A DNA stretch of 45,837 nucleotides from Pseudomonas sp. ACN8 (GCF_002303925.1 NZ_MRCS01000051.1:1-45837); one strand, 5' to 3'. Positions 16,249-24,670 are shown, counted from the stretch's first letter. Numbers and translations: made by a program. Notes: generated by a model from the sequence alone, not told the origin.

Positions 16249-17538
16249 TTATCCCTGGAAACGGGCGATGACCGCCTTGTAGTTTCCGTGCAGCGAATAG
16301 CCTCCCACCACGATGTGTCCATCGACTTGCGCGGCGACACAGGTGGCGCTGTCCAGGCTGGGGCCGAGGCGGGTACGTGTATAGCCGCTGCCTTTACCAA
16401 AACGGCGATCGGGAAGGCCATTGGGCAGGCACCGCCCGAGAATGAAGTCTGCTTCGACGCCGCCGAGGGTGGCGCCCGCCGTGAGCACACTGCCATCGGG
16501 TTGTAACTGCGCGGCGGTCCACTGGCATCCGCTGTAACCGATTTCTCGCCGCTGGGGGTGTCCTCCGTTGCAATGACTGTCGGCTCGGCCGTTGCTGTGC
16601 AATTTGAATGTCAGGCAGTGCATCGGCTCGCGACTGCTGCCAAAACACAGGATTTCGCCTTCGTGTTGCTGGACCACCCGGCTGACCCGGGCGCCATGCC
16701 CTTGCGCCTTGAAGGTCACGAATCCATCCACAGCAAAACGGTCGTCGAGGCGCCCGTCCGGGTGATAGCGTGCCAGCAAGCCTTCCTCGGGAAAATTGAT
16801 CGATCCACCGACCAGGATTCGGCCATCACGTTGCACCGTCAGGCTGCTGAGCCAGGTATTCATCAGCAGGTGCCTGACCATCACGAAACCGCGACCGTTG
16901 AACGAACAGTCCAGTGAGCCTTCGACATCCAGTCGTATCAACATACCGACGTGATCGGCCAGTTCGAAGTGATGGTTGGCCAGGATCAGGATTCGGCCGT
17001 CTTGCTGTACGGCCACATCGCAGGCTTCTGCGCCGGGCACACCGGGAGGCAGCAAGACATCGCGCATGCCCAGGGACAGACCACCAGGCAATCTCACGAC
17101 ACGGCGGCCATTATCGCCAAAGCCTTGCACCAGGCCGCCGTCCTGGTCCAGCAATGCCAGGGCCGGGAGTGTGCGGTGCGCGTTTTCGTATTGCAGGCCG
17201 GCCAACAGGATATTGCCGTCGGGCAGGATCAGGACCTTGGTGCCCATGGCTTCGAACCCCGGTTCGAATTGCCCGATGACACTGCCTTGTTTACCGAACG
17301 TCAGGTCTGCGCACCCATCCGCCAGCAAGCGGGCCACGCCAAAGCGGCTGCCATCGGGCATGCCGACTTTTGCGGCTACCAGCAAGCGACCTTGCGCATC
17401 GATTGCAACGTCATTGGCCAGGCTGAAAAGGCTGTCGGCGAAATAGACCTGGGTTTTGCCATTGGCGGCAAACGACGTGTCGAGGGCCCCGGCGTTGTTC
17501 CGGGTGGCGGAGTAGGCAATAGCGGACTGGCTTGGCAT
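16249..17538 (-). CDS. Delta-60 repeat beta-propeller-like protein, unknown function
   Basis: This 429-residue protein is built of roughly 55-60-residue repeats, each holding D-x-x-G-R-I-L-[IV]-x-G-type strands (AIDAQGRLLVAAK, ILPDGNILLAG, AVQQDGRILILA, TVQRDGRILVGG, AQVDGHIVVGG). They are followed by LDxxFGxxG turns (LDTSFAANGK, LTFGKQG, LDCSFNGRG, PDRRFGKGSG). This is the delta-60 repeat pattern, likely a beta propeller. AAGGAGGT sits 7 nt before the ATG at 17538, a very strong ribosome site. No signal peptide is evident. Cys residues are frequent for a predicted cytoplasmic protein. The role is unknown; similar proteins in pseudomonads are uncharacterised. Confidence 0.72.
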   Translation of the reverse strand: MPSQSAIAYSATRNNAGALDTSFAANGKTQVYFADSLFSLANDVAIDAQGRLLVAAKVGMPDGSRFGVARLLADGCADLTFGKQGSVIGQFEPGFEAMGTKVLILPDGNILLAGLQYENAHRTLPALALLDQDGGLVQGFGDNGRRVVRLPGGLSLGMRDVLLPPGVPGAEACDVAVQQDGRILILANHHFELADHVGMLIRLDVEGSLDCSFNGRGFVMVRHLLMNTWLSSLTVQRDGRILVGGSINFPEEGLLARYHPDGRLDDRFAVDGFVTFKAQGHGARVSRVVQQHEGEILCFGSSREPMHCLTFKLHSNGRADSHCNGGHPQRREIGYSGCQWTAAQLQPDGSVLTAGATLGGVEADFILGRCLPNGLPDRRFGKGSGYTRTRLGPSLDSATCVAAQVDGHIVVGGYSLHGNYKAVIARFQG

Positions 17539-17792
17539 GCACCGCACCTCCTTGCGAGTCGTCCTGATCCAGAAGTTTGGGTGGCGACTTGATAAGGAGA
17601 TTATTCAATCCCTGAATGGGAATATGCACAACTGCAAGAACTAACAGACGGAGGGTCGTTGTGTGCCACAACAGTGTCTTTTCGAACCAATGGCGAGCCT
17701 GCAAAGTATCAGGCGTATGCAAAGTTCGAATTAAGCAGTGTCAAGTAGTGCGTGCGGCCAGAAAAACTGCGAACTAAAGAAAGGAAAAGGGC

Positions 17793-17816
17793 GCGGATTA
17801 CCCCGGAGTAATCCGC
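17793..17816 (-). terminator. Rho-independent terminator
   Basis: GCGGATTAC and GTAATCCGC form a perfect 9-bp stem with a 6-nt loop. On the minus strand it is followed by GCCCTTTTCCTTTC. It lies 8 bp beyond the stop of the small gene at 17824-18090. Confidence 0.75.
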
Positions 17817-17823
17817 AAAACGA

Positions 17824-18090
17824 TTAGTGCGGCATCGACCACGACTGAAGCGTGTAACCTTCCTCGCTCAATTCGGCGCGAGCCTGTTCCAGCAGCAGTT
17901 CGAGTTGCGCGGGATCGGAATAGGCGCTGCTGGGGATCTGCTTGCGGCCAATGCTGGTGCTGGTGCGGTCGATAACGGTCAGGCTGAGCTCGCCATTACC
18001 GTCTTGTGGAGCCCAGGCCACGCACTTGAATGGTTTAAATGCGCGGTCGGCAATCAGAAGTGCTTCGTTGATACGCAGCGGGGCGTTCAT
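17824..18090 (-). CDS. Conserved small protein of unknown function
   Basis: The predicted 88-residue product begins MNAPLRINEALLIADRAFKPFK. It has no signal peptide or membrane segment. The pattern of strands (CVAWAPQDGNGELSLTVIDR) and a C-terminal helix (LELLLEQARAELSEEGY) suggests a compact alpha/beta domain. The ribosome site before 18090 is weak (AGAGA); an upstream ATG at 18114 adds eight residues and is possible. Its own terminator follows. It is divergent from the sigma-54 activator gene across a 342-bp gap. I do not assign a function. Confidence 0.65.
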   Translation of the reverse strand: MNAPLRINEALLIADRAFKPFKCVAWAPQDGNGELSLTVIDRTSTSIGRKQIPSSAYSDPAQLELLLEQARAELSEEGYTLQSWSMPH

Positions 18091-18432
18091 AGGGTCTTCT
18101 CTCTGTGTGCCCAATCAAGTGATGTGCCGAGGGTTGGGCTTACCGTTCGGCTGGTTACTTGTACTGATGCCCGCAACCGGGGGTTGGGTCACACACATTC
18201 AAAAGAAATTTCCACTTTATTTCACAGACCCAGGAATGAGCCTGACATTGAAAGCTGAGTGAAAGGAAAGAGTCGTTAGGTGACTAACATAATCGCAACT
18301 TATAACTGGTTTAATGGCGTCCCTATAGTCAAACAGTACAAGGCCCTGTCAAATTCTTGCTAATGTTACAGTTGGGTCTGCCAAATGACTGTTTTTAATA
18401 AAATTTTGTAAATTTGGCGCCAAGGAACAGTC
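18091..18432. promoter_or_regulatory. AT-rich divergent promoter region upstream of the sigma-54 activator gene
   Basis: This 342-bp gap is much richer in A+T than its surroundings. It contains the dyad GTTAG-GTGA-CTAAC (18275-18288) and the palindrome TTGGCGCCAA (18414-18423), which ends just before the AAGGAA ribosome site of the activator gene. I see no gene and no clear sigma-54 site. The dyads are candidate operators only. Confidence 0.4.
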
Positions 18433-19758
18433 ATGAGCGATGTGCCTGCCTTACGACGTTTGTTAGTGGTTGACCCCTGTGACGATTGCTATCGCCTGCT
18501 CCCTGGATTGCGCGATATCGGTTGGGACGTTGACAGCTGCACGCTGGAGAACGCCGTTGACCGGACCTGTGACGTAGGCTTGCTACGCTTGCAGCCCTCG
18601 CACCTTGAGCACCCGGAGGCCGTCAAAGAACTGATCAGCCGCAGCGGCACTGAGTGGATAGCCGTACTCAATCAGGAAGTGCTGCGGCTGCAAAATGTCG
18701 GCGACTTCGTCTGTGAGTGGTTTTTTGACTTTCATACCTTGCCGTTCGACGTGCACCGGGTTCAGGTAACACTGGGCCGGGCGTTCGGCATGGCGCGGTT
18801 GCGCGGGCAGGGTACGGTCCATGTTGATCAGCCCGAGCACGAATTGCTGGGCGACAGCAAACCTGTCCGTGAGCTGCGAAAACTCTTGAGCAAACTGGCT
18901 CCGACCGAATCTCCGGTGTTGATTCGCGGTGAAAGCGGCACTGGCAAGGAGCTGGTCGCGCGAACCCTGCATCGCCTGTCCCAGCGTCACAGCAAACCCT
19001 TTATCGCGATCAATTGTGGGGCGATCCCTGAGCACTTGATCCAGTCCGAGCTGTTTGGCCATGAGAAAGGCGCATTTACCGGCGCGCACCAACGCAAGAT
19101 CGGACGGATAGAGGCCGCCAACGGTGGCACTCTGTTTCTCGACGAGATCGGTGACCTTCCACTGGAGTTGCAGGCCAATCTGTTGCGCTTCCTCCAGGAA
19201 AAACACATCGAGCGGGTCGGCGGCAGTCAGTCGATTGAGGTGGATGTGCGGGTTCTGGCGGCGACGAACGTCGACCTGGAAGCCGCCATCGAGAAGAAAC
19301 GCTTTCGCGAAGACCTGTATTACCGCTTGAACGTACTGCAAGTGGCGACCGTTCCGCTGCGCGAGCGACCTGGCGACCTGGCGGTGCTGGCCAACCACTT
19401 CTCCCATTTCTACAGCCATGAAACCGGGCGTCGCCCACGCAGTTTCAGCGACGACGCGTTGATTGCCATGGGCAAACACGACTGGCCAGGCAATGTGCGC
19501 GAGCTGGCCAACCGCGTCCGTCGTGGATTGGTGTTGGCCGAAGGCCGGCAGATCGAGGCCCGTGATCTGGGGTTGATCAGTCAGCATGCGATCGCCGCGC
19601 CGATGGGCACCCTCGAAGAATACAAGTCCCGGGCCGAACGCCAGGCGTTGTGCGATGTATTGAATCGCCATAGCGATAACCTGAGTGTCGCCGCCAAAGT
19701 GTTGGGTGTGTCGCGACCGACCTTCTACCGGTTGTTGCACAAGCACCAGATTCGCTGA
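18433..19758 (+). CDS. Sigma-54-dependent transcriptional activator (NtrC/VpsR-like), probable fap regulator
   Basis: The 441-residue protein has three parts. Residues 8-125 resemble a receiver (VVDPCDD at the first acidic pocket), but no phosphoacceptor Asp is seen where strand 3 reads CDVGLLRLQ; this is the degenerate, VpsR/FleQ-like type. Residues 138-370 are an AAA+ core with Walker A GESGTGKE (166-173), the sigma-54 contact loop GAFTGA (213-218) and Walker B TLFLDEIG (233-240). The C-terminus (about 415-438) is a Fis-type helix-turn-helix, NLSVAAKVLGVSRPTFYRLL. It is convergent with fapF across a shared terminator, and the fap promoter has a sigma-54 signature, so it is the obvious candidate activator of amyloid genes. 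Direct phosphorylation is unlikely; a small ligand is plausible. Confidence 0.9.
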   Translation: MSDVPALRRLLVVDPCDDCYRLLPGLRDIGWDVDSCTLENAVDRTCDVGLLRLQPSHLEHPEAVKELISRSGTEWIAVLNQEVLRLQNVGDFVCEWFFDFHTLPFDVHRVQVTLGRAFGMARLRGQGTVHVDQPEHELLGDSKPVRELRKLLSKLAPTESPVLIRGESGTGKELVARTLHRLSQRHSKPFIAINCGAIPEHLIQSELFGHEKGAFTGAHQRKIGRIEAANGGTLFLDEIGDLPLELQANLLRFLQEKHIERVGGSQSIEVDVRVLAATNVDLEAAIEKKRFREDLYYRLNVLQVATVPLRERPGDLAVLANHFSHFYSHETGRRPRSFSDDALIAMGKHDWPGNVRELANRVRRGLVLAEGRQIEARDLGLISQHAIAAPMGTLEEYKSRAERQALCDVLNRHSDNLSVAAKVLGVSRPTFYRLLHKHQIR

Positions 19759-19774
19759 GCTCCGGCCGCAAACC

Positions 19775-19805
19775 AAAAAACCGTTGCGATTGCAGCGGTT
19801 TTTTT
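19775..19805. terminator. Bidirectional terminator between the activator gene and fapF
   Basis: AAAAAACCGTTGC and GCAGCGGTTTTTT form a 13-bp stem with one mismatch (a G-U pair in RNA). A and T tracts on its two sides make it work in both directions. It serves the sigma-54 activator gene (plus) and the end of the fap operon (minus). Confidence 0.88.
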
Positions 19806-19812
19806 GTTCGGG

Positions 19813-21084
19813 TCAGAAGTAGTAAGGGAGTTTCAGACTGAACTGGAAGTCCGGCGCATCGTCGGTCATGCCGATGGACAGGTTGGGCACGATGGTCAGG
19901 TTGTTGGTGGCCGCAATGGTCATGCCGATGTTGAAGTAACCGGCATTGGCATCGCTGGAAACCACCGATTGCCAGTCCCCGCCGTCTTCCTTGAGCTTGC
20001 TTTTGCGTTGCACCAGGTCAGAAACCGAGAACGACATGCTCATCTTTTCGTTCAGGGCGAACGCGATACCGGCGCCGATCTGGAAGCTGTCGCCAATGCG
20101 TACCTTGCCCGGTGTCTTGACCGCCGGGTTGGAGCTGATGTCGTCGAAAGATTCTTCCAGGTTGTGCGTGTAGGACAGGCTGCCGAACAGCACTGCCGGA
20201 TCGAACGTCTTGACCAGCGAGATCCCCGGCGTAATCGACCAGACGCCGTTACCGGTAGGCAAGGACTCAGGCACGGCCAGGTTTGAGTTGTCGGCCACCC
20301 GAACCAGCTTGATACCGAACGGGTCTTTGCCGGTGGGCGCCTTGACGCGCAAGGTCACCACGGCATCCGGCGTGTTGACTGACTCGTCGAGGAATTTGTA
20401 GGCGATACCGAAGTTGACGTCGCCTATGGTCGGGTCTTGCGTGACGGAATCTTCGGTCGTGACGTTTGCGGCTCCGCTATTACCGCCACCGGACTGGTAC
20501 GTGGACTCACGGTAGACCACCGGCACGTTCAGATCGAACTGCCAACGATTGTTGAAGTTGTAGCGGCCGGTGAGGTCAAGCGTCCAGGTGTCGGCCTTGA
20601 TCCGGTCCAGGTTGATGGCGCCCAGGAAGATCGAGTCCAGGGCGAGAAACCCGTTGAGGATCAGTTGGCGGGTATCGTACCGGGAGTAGGTTATCCCGGT
20701 TTCGACGCTGAACTTGCCACCGCCGAAGAACCCGCTGGCTTCGTCATACAGGTTCGAAACGCTTTGCGCCGGTTGCGAGTCACTGGCCAGCGATTGTCCA
20801 TAAGAACTGCCGCTGCCCCCGGCGGCGACCCCTGGATTGCCTTTGAGATCCGCTGGCGATTTGGCCAGGCGCTTGGGTGGGGGCGAAGCGGGCTGCTCTT
20901 CGACCTGGCGAACTCGCTGCTCGAGCACCGCCAGGGCCTTTTGCTGGACTTCGTATCGTTGTTTCAACTCCAGAAGCTCTTGTTTGAGCGCCTCCAGTTC
21001 CGGGTCAGGTGCTGCGTGCAATATCGCTGCCGGGAGCAGAGCACTCAAGCATGCAACTGCACGCAGTGATACTGATCGGTACAT
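19813..21084 (-). CDS. fapF: FapF, outer-membrane pore for amyloid secretion
   Basis: The 423-residue precursor has a signal peptide ending about residue 24 (LLPAAILHA). A coiled-coil region rich in Leu, Glu and Gln follows (about 29-63, ELEALKQELLELKQRYEVQQKAL), then a low-complexity linker. The C-terminal half is a beta-barrel of amphipathic strands, ending in KLPYYF with the terminal Phe typical of outer-membrane proteins. In characterised systems FapF forms a trimeric barrel through which FapB, FapC and FapE cross the outer membrane, gated by the N-terminal coiled coil. It is the last gene of the operon and begins 46 bp after fapE. The ribosome site is weak. Confidence 0.93.
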   Translation of the reverse strand: MYRSVSLRAVACLSALLPAAILHAAPDPELEALKQELLELKQRYEVQQKALAVLEQRVRQVEEQPASPPPKRLAKSPADLKGNPGVAAGGSGSSYGQSLASDSQPAQSVSNLYDEASGFFGGGKFSVETGITYSRYDTRQLILNGFLALDSIFLGAINLDRIKADTWTLDLTGRYNFNNRWQFDLNVPVVYRESTYQSGGGNSGAANVTTEDSVTQDPTIGDVNFGIAYKFLDESVNTPDAVVTLRVKAPTGKDPFGIKLVRVADNSNLAVPESLPTGNGVWSITPGISLVKTFDPAVLFGSLSYTHNLEESFDDISSNPAVKTPGKVRIGDSFQIGAGIAFALNEKMSMSFSVSDLVQRKSKLKEDGGDWQSVVSSDANAGYFNIGMTIAATNNLTIVPNLSIGMTDDAPDFQFSLKLPYYF

Positions 21085-21130
21085 GAAATAACCCGTCCAT
21101 TTGTGCCCAATGGTCCAGAGTCAGCGTAGT

Positions 21131-21874
21131 TCAATACCCCATGGTCCGTAACGCAGCGAGTTGGTTGAGGTTGCACTCCAGTACACCCGCACTCGGGCCA
21201 TTGTTGTTGAGCACCACGTTGAGTTGAGTCATGTTGTCCACAATATTGCTGCTGCCCAGCAACCGGGTGTTTTGCAGCAACCCGCCCTGGGCGACCTGTT
21301 GCAGGCTTGTGCCCTGGTTGTTGTTGGCGGTAATGGACATCTGAACACCGCCGCCGGTCGCGGATACGGCGACACTGCCTGCGGCATTGCTGCCGGTAAT
21401 GGTTTGGCCGGCTATCAGCGCCTGGCCCTGGCTTGGCACCAGTGCAGGGGCCGTGCTGGCCTCTTTGACGTTGATGGCGATGTTGTTGTTTGCGCTGTTG
21501 CCATCGCCTGCTGCTCGTGTGACCTGGGTTATGCCCCGGGAAGTGTTCAGCGCATCGCCCCCCGACACGTGACCGCTGCCCGACTTGGGCGAGCCGCCAT
21601 GACCGGATTGCTTGATGGTTGAAACATAGAACTGGGGTTTGACCGTTTCGGCTTGAAGCTGCATCGAGGTGGACGCTCCGATCAGGTCACCACTGGCATT
21701 GCGCCAGGTACTGCTCATGACAACACCGAAGCTGATGACCCGCCCCGGCATCACATACCGGCCACGCAATTCGGCCAGTTCATCGTCCTTGAGTTCGATG
21801 GGTCTGAACTCTTCAGCAAAACCTGAAGTGTTCGCTGCCAGAAAGGCAGCGACCACCCAATACGAGGTTTTCAT
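21131..21874 (-). CDS. fapE: FapE, amyloid-associated secreted protein
   Basis: From the ATG at 21874 (GGGAG 6 nt upstream) the product has 247 residues, with a signal peptide ending near NTSGFA. The mature protein is rich in Asn, Gln, Ser and Gly. It has a conserved-looking middle (RGRYVMPGRVISFGVVMSSTWRNA) and a C-terminal NMTQLNVVLNNN block ending in LRTMGY. FapE is a minor component of Pseudomonas amyloid fibres and is exported through FapF. One Cys lies near the C-terminus. A 12-residue longer ORF from 21907 is less likely, because it would displace the signal peptide. It lies between fapD and fapF, the usual order. Confidence 0.9.
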   Translation of the reverse strand: MKTSYWVVAAFLAANTSGFAEEFRPIELKDDELAELRGRYVMPGRVISFGVVMSSTWRNASGDLIGASTSMQLQAETVKPQFYVSTIKQSGHGGSPKSGSGHVSGGDALNTSRGITQVTRAAGDGNSANNNIAINVKEASTAPALVPSQGQALIAGQTITGSNAAGSVAVSATGGGVQMSITANNNQGTSLQQVAQGGLLQNTRLLGSSNIVDNMTQLNVVLNNNGPSAGVLECNLNQLAALRTMGY

Positions 21875-21918
21875 TTGCTGCTCCCGGAGCATCCAGCCCC
21901 CTGTCATCTTGTTGGCGA

Positions 21919-22599
21919 TTAAAAGAAGTCGCTCTGTATGAAACCAAAATCCATCAATTCAGCATCTTTGACCGGGTTGAAGTTATCCATCTTGTTCTTG
22001 GCAGTCAGCGGTTCCGGTGGACTGCGTAACGCATTGGTTTTGTCGTAACCGGGACCGACGATAGCGAAAATAATGCCATTCCAGCCTTTGACAAAATCAT
22101 CATGGGCGTAGCGTTTGTGTCCGAGTACCGGGTCGCCGATATAGACCCAGTTCTTGTCCGCCCGCTGTAGCACCACAAAATGCTTGTAGCCGCGAATTTC
22201 CATCAGCACCACCACTGGAATCGTCACGGCTTCGAGTCTTTCCGGCGGGATCCTGTAGCCCCGGGCGCGCATGCCGATGCGTTCTATGTAGCGCTTCATG
22301 TCCAGCATGGAAAAACCCTGGGTACGCACAAGGTCCTGGTCTGCGGTGACCAGCATGCCTTTGATGATGTGTTCCTCATCGACGTCCAGCCAATAGGCCT
22401 GGCGCAATATCGTTGCCAGCGCAGCGGCGCCGCAGCTGAAATCGGTTTTTTGTTCGACGATGTCGCTGAACTTGCGCTCGCGCAAACTCTGTACGTGCTT
22501 GTACACCAGTACGCCACCGGGCAGGGCGGCAACCGGCATCTGTGCAGCCTGGGTCAGGCCAGACAGGCAGAGCAGGGCGAAAAGGACAGTCTTACGCAT
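21919..22599 (-). CDS. fapD: FapD, C39-family cysteine protease of the amyloid system
   Basis: The 226-residue protein has a short signal peptide (MRKTVLFALLCLSGLTQA) and a C39 peptidase-like domain. The predicted nucleophile is Cys56 in TDFSCGAAALATIL, with His140 in YKHFVVL and Asp156 in IGDPVLG. C39 domains normally cut double-glycine leaders in type I exporters; this one is a free periplasmic-type domain, as in other fap operons. It is required for Fap assembly in characterised strains and probably processes a Fap component. It sits between fapC and fapE with gaps of about 45-60 bp. Confidence 0.93.
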   Translation of the reverse strand: MRKTVLFALLCLSGLTQAAQMPVAALPGGVLVYKHVQSLRERKFSDIVEQKTDFSCGAAALATILRQAYWLDVDEEHIIKGMLVTADQDLVRTQGFSMLDMKRYIERIGMRARGYRIPPERLEAVTIPVVVLMEIRGYKHFVVLQRADKNWVYIGDPVLGHKRYAHDDFVKGWNGIIFAIVGPGYDKTNALRSPPEPLTAKNKMDNFNPVKDAELMDFGFIQSDFF

Positions 22600-22660
22600 G
22601 TTCGATACGCCTTGGGACAGTGGAAAAAAACCGTCGCCGGAGCTTCCATTGCAATCGCGG

Positions 22661-23518
22661 TTACTGACAAGACCTGCAGCCCGCGGCGATGGACAGCGAG
22701 TTGCTTTGCTGGTTGCCCACGCCAGACGATACGTTGGCTCCGCCGTTGCCGGAGAAGTTGTTCATCGAACCCGTTATCGAAGCATTGTTGGTTACAGGGG
22801 GTTTCCAGCCCTCTGGCGTCATCACCTGTTGAGTGGTTACGCCCGCCAGACCGAGTACACCCACGGTGACTAAATCAGTCGGGGTGCTGTCGTCATGCCT
22901 GGCGTTGTTGGTGACGTTCAACCCGGACGTACTTTGGTTGGCCGCCGCCGCCGCTTCTGCTACACGTCCGCCTGAAACGGCAATCGCCAGGTTGTTTTTC
23001 TGTTGGTTGAAGTCGCCGGTGGTCACGTTGATGCCGATGTTGCCGGAACCGCTGTTGCCTGCGTTGTTGAGCGTTGTGTTGTTGGTGTTGGAGTGGTTAC
23101 TGGCGGTGTTGCCGGCGCTCTTCTGAGACGCGCTGGAGACGGCGACCGCGGTGCCGAAGATGAAGCTTTCGTCAGCCGTGGCAAGGGCGGCGGCGTTGTC
23201 TTGCTGGTTGCCGTTACCGGCTGCAACGTTGGCGCCCATGTTGCCGTTGGAGTTGTTCAGGGAGTCATCGATTCCAGCTTCGTTCCTGGTGTCCCGATTC
23301 AATACGCTGCTGCCGCTGCTTTTCTGCGAATCCAGCACGGCGGCCCCGGCACCTGCTGTTATCCGCATGATTTGTTCCAGCGTCGGGCCTTTGGGCTGAT
23401 GGTTGTTGCCTTGTCCATTGCCCTGCTCGTGATCTTCAAGACCGCCGGCTTGTGCTGCGAATGCCATCACAGCTGCCAGAGCGAAAGCCAGAGGTTTGAG
23501 AGCCGTTGTCGGGTTCAT
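22661..23518 (-). CDS. fapC: FapC, major functional amyloid subunit
   Basis: The 285-residue precursor has a signal peptide cleaved near AAQA-GG (residue 24). Three imperfect repeats are visible. R1 (about 76-111) contains NMGANVAAGNGNQQDN, R2 (about 139-181) contains NIGINVTTGDFNQQKN, and R3 (about 243-278) contains NGGANVSSGVGNQQSN. The G-x-N-V-x-x-G-x-x-N-Q-Q core is the amyloidogenic unit. Linkers L1 and L2 are about 27 and 60 residues. The C-terminus carries a CXXC pair (Cys281, Cys284), a hallmark of FapC. It forms the fibre body in biofilm matrix. Its length lies within the known range, which varies through the linkers. Confidence 0.95.
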   Translation of the reverse strand: MNPTTALKPLAFALAAVMAFAAQAGGLEDHEQGNGQGNNHQPKGPTLEQIMRITAGAGAAVLDSQKSSGSSVLNRDTRNEAGIDDSLNNSNGNMGANVAAGNGNQQDNAAALATADESFIFGTAVAVSSASQKSAGNTASNHSNTNNTTLNNAGNSGSGNIGINVTTGDFNQQKNNLAIAVSGGRVAEAAAAANQSTSGLNVTNNARHDDSTPTDLVTVGVLGLAGVTTQQVMTPEGWKPPVTNNASITGSMNNFSGNGGANVSSGVGNQQSNSLSIAAGCRSCQ

Positions 23519-23583
23519 GGTGTTTCTCCGTGCTCATTTGTCTGTCAAGTGTTGGTACTTCCCTGATCGCACTGTATCGGGGG

Positions 23584-24162
23584 TCAGTCAGCGACCCGGA
23601 TGCTCAGGGTATTAGCCATTCGGTTCCCCACTCCGGCACTTTGGTTCAGCTGGATCACTCCCCGGCTGCCGGTAAAGGCCTGGTCGCTTGTCACGACCTG
23701 GCGACTGCCGTGTGGGGTGCCAGTTGTTCCGGAGTTCGGTAGCAACGCCACGTTCTGTTGAGAAAGCGCACTATCGTCAATGGCTTGCGGTGCAGCGCTG
23801 ATGCTGACGCGCATGGCGTTGGCCATCTGGTTGTTCGCCCCCACGCCCTGGTTGACGCCCAGTACGCCGTTGCCATTACTGAAGGAGGAGCCGCCGATAG
23901 TGGCCGTCGCATCCATGGACGGATTGGCGGGCGTGGTGATGTTCTGCTGGACACTGGTGGTCGCCCCGGCCTGTGTACCCATGGCGATCGCGCGGACGTT
24001 GGCCTGCTGTTGTCGATCGCCAGCCGCCTGGTTGACGTTGAAGTTGCCCCGGTATTGAGTACCGGAATCCTGGAGGGTGGCGTTGTTCACCGAACTGACG
24101 ACCGAATCCGCCATTACGCTGGTACAACCGAACAGGGCCAGTAGCAGCAGGGATCGACTCAT
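23584..24162 (-). CDS. fapB: FapB, amyloid nucleator/minor subunit
   Basis: This 192-residue precursor has a signal peptide likely cut at VMA-DS (residue 18). The LFGC in it is a poor lipobox. Three repeats resemble those of FapC: about 26-60 (GNFNVNQAAGDRQQQAN), about 88-121 (GVLGVNQGVGANNQMAN) and about 158-190 (GVIQLNQSAGVGNRMAN). The shared x-N-Q-x-x-G-x-x-N motif indicates stacked amyloid hairpins. FapB is the proposed nucleator for FapC. It starts 1 nt after the fapA stop, so translation is coupled. It lacks a C-terminal CXXC, unlike FapC here. Confidence 0.93.
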   Translation of the reverse strand: MSRSLLLLALFGCTSVMADSVVSSVNNATLQDSGTQYRGNFNVNQAAGDRQQQANVRAIAMGTQAGATTSVQQNITTPANPSMDATATIGGSSFSNGNGVLGVNQGVGANNQMANAMRVSISAAPQAIDDSALSQQNVALLPNSGTTGTPHGSRQVVTSDQAFTGSRGVIQLNQSAGVGNRMANTLSIRVAD

Positions 24163-24163
24163 C

Positions 24164-24601
24164 TCATTGGCCTCCCGCCATTCTGCCCAGTGAGCCGAGG
24201 CCGCTGCTCATGGCGCGGTTGATGGTTCCGGAAATCGCGCTGCCACTGCCACCGCCGTGGCCGACGGACATGCCGGGCAAACCGTTGGGGTTGGTGACGA
24301 CGTTGAGGCCTTGCATGCCACCCGGGCTTTGACCGTTGTTGTGGCGAAGGGCCGTTCCGGTGGTGACCCCGGCGATGTCGGCATCGCTGAGTTCGCCGGT
24401 GACGCGGGTCGATGGGTTGGCATTGACGGTGTTCGGGTTCGGATCTCTGCCGCCGCTGCGACCGATAGGGGTTGAGTGAATGGTGCGATCAAGCACGATG
24501 ACGCCGTTGCCTTCGGCGTGAACGTCGAAACTGAAAAGCGTGCCCGCAACGCTTGCGATCAGCAGCAGGCACGTCAAGACTCTCTTGTTGAGTATCCCCA
24601 C
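24164..24601 (-). CDS. fapA: FapA, periplasmic chaperone-like protein of the amyloid system
   Basis: The first gene of the operon starts with GTG at 24601, preceded by AAGGA. No in-frame ATG is suitably placed. The 145-residue product has a signal peptide ending near FDVHA and a Gly/Asn/Ser-rich mature part (TVNANPSTRVTGELSDADIAGV, GLPGMSVGHGGGSG). FapA is not found in fibres; in studied strains it influences fibre composition and may act as a periplasmic chaperone for FapC. The identification rests on operon position and composition, because FapA is the least conserved Fap protein. A sigma-54 promoter lies about 55-70 bp upstream. Confidence 0.88.
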   Translation of the reverse strand: MGILNKRVLTCLLLIASVAGTLFSFDVHAEGNGVIVLDRTIHSTPIGRSGGRDPNPNTVNANPSTRVTGELSDADIAGVTTGTALRHNNGQSPGGMQGLNVVTNPNGLPGMSVGHGGGSGSAISGTINRAMSSGLGSLGRMAGGQ

Positions 24602-24654
24602 GATGCTCTTTCCTTCTCATGTGGGCTGGCTCTGGTCGGCTGTGTGAAGGAGAG

Positions 24655-24670
24655 AGCGAAAGCTGTGCCG
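24655..24670 (-). promoter_or_regulatory. Sigma-54 (-24/-12) promoter of the fap operon
   Basis: Read on the minus strand, CGGCACAGCTTTCGCT matches TGGCAC-N5-TTGC with the invariant GG (24669-24668) and GC (24657-24656) at the required 10-nt separation. Transcription should start about 12 nt downstream, near 24645, leaving a leader of roughly 44 nt before the fapA GTG. The activator gene at the other end of the operon and the dyad upstream fit a sigma-54 system. Confidence 0.72.

Noticed and set aside
18275..18288. Dyad GTTAG-N4-CTAAC as a second activator site
   Set aside because: It does not resemble the TGTTTCAG dyad upstream of fapA, so I did not claim autoregulation by the same protein.
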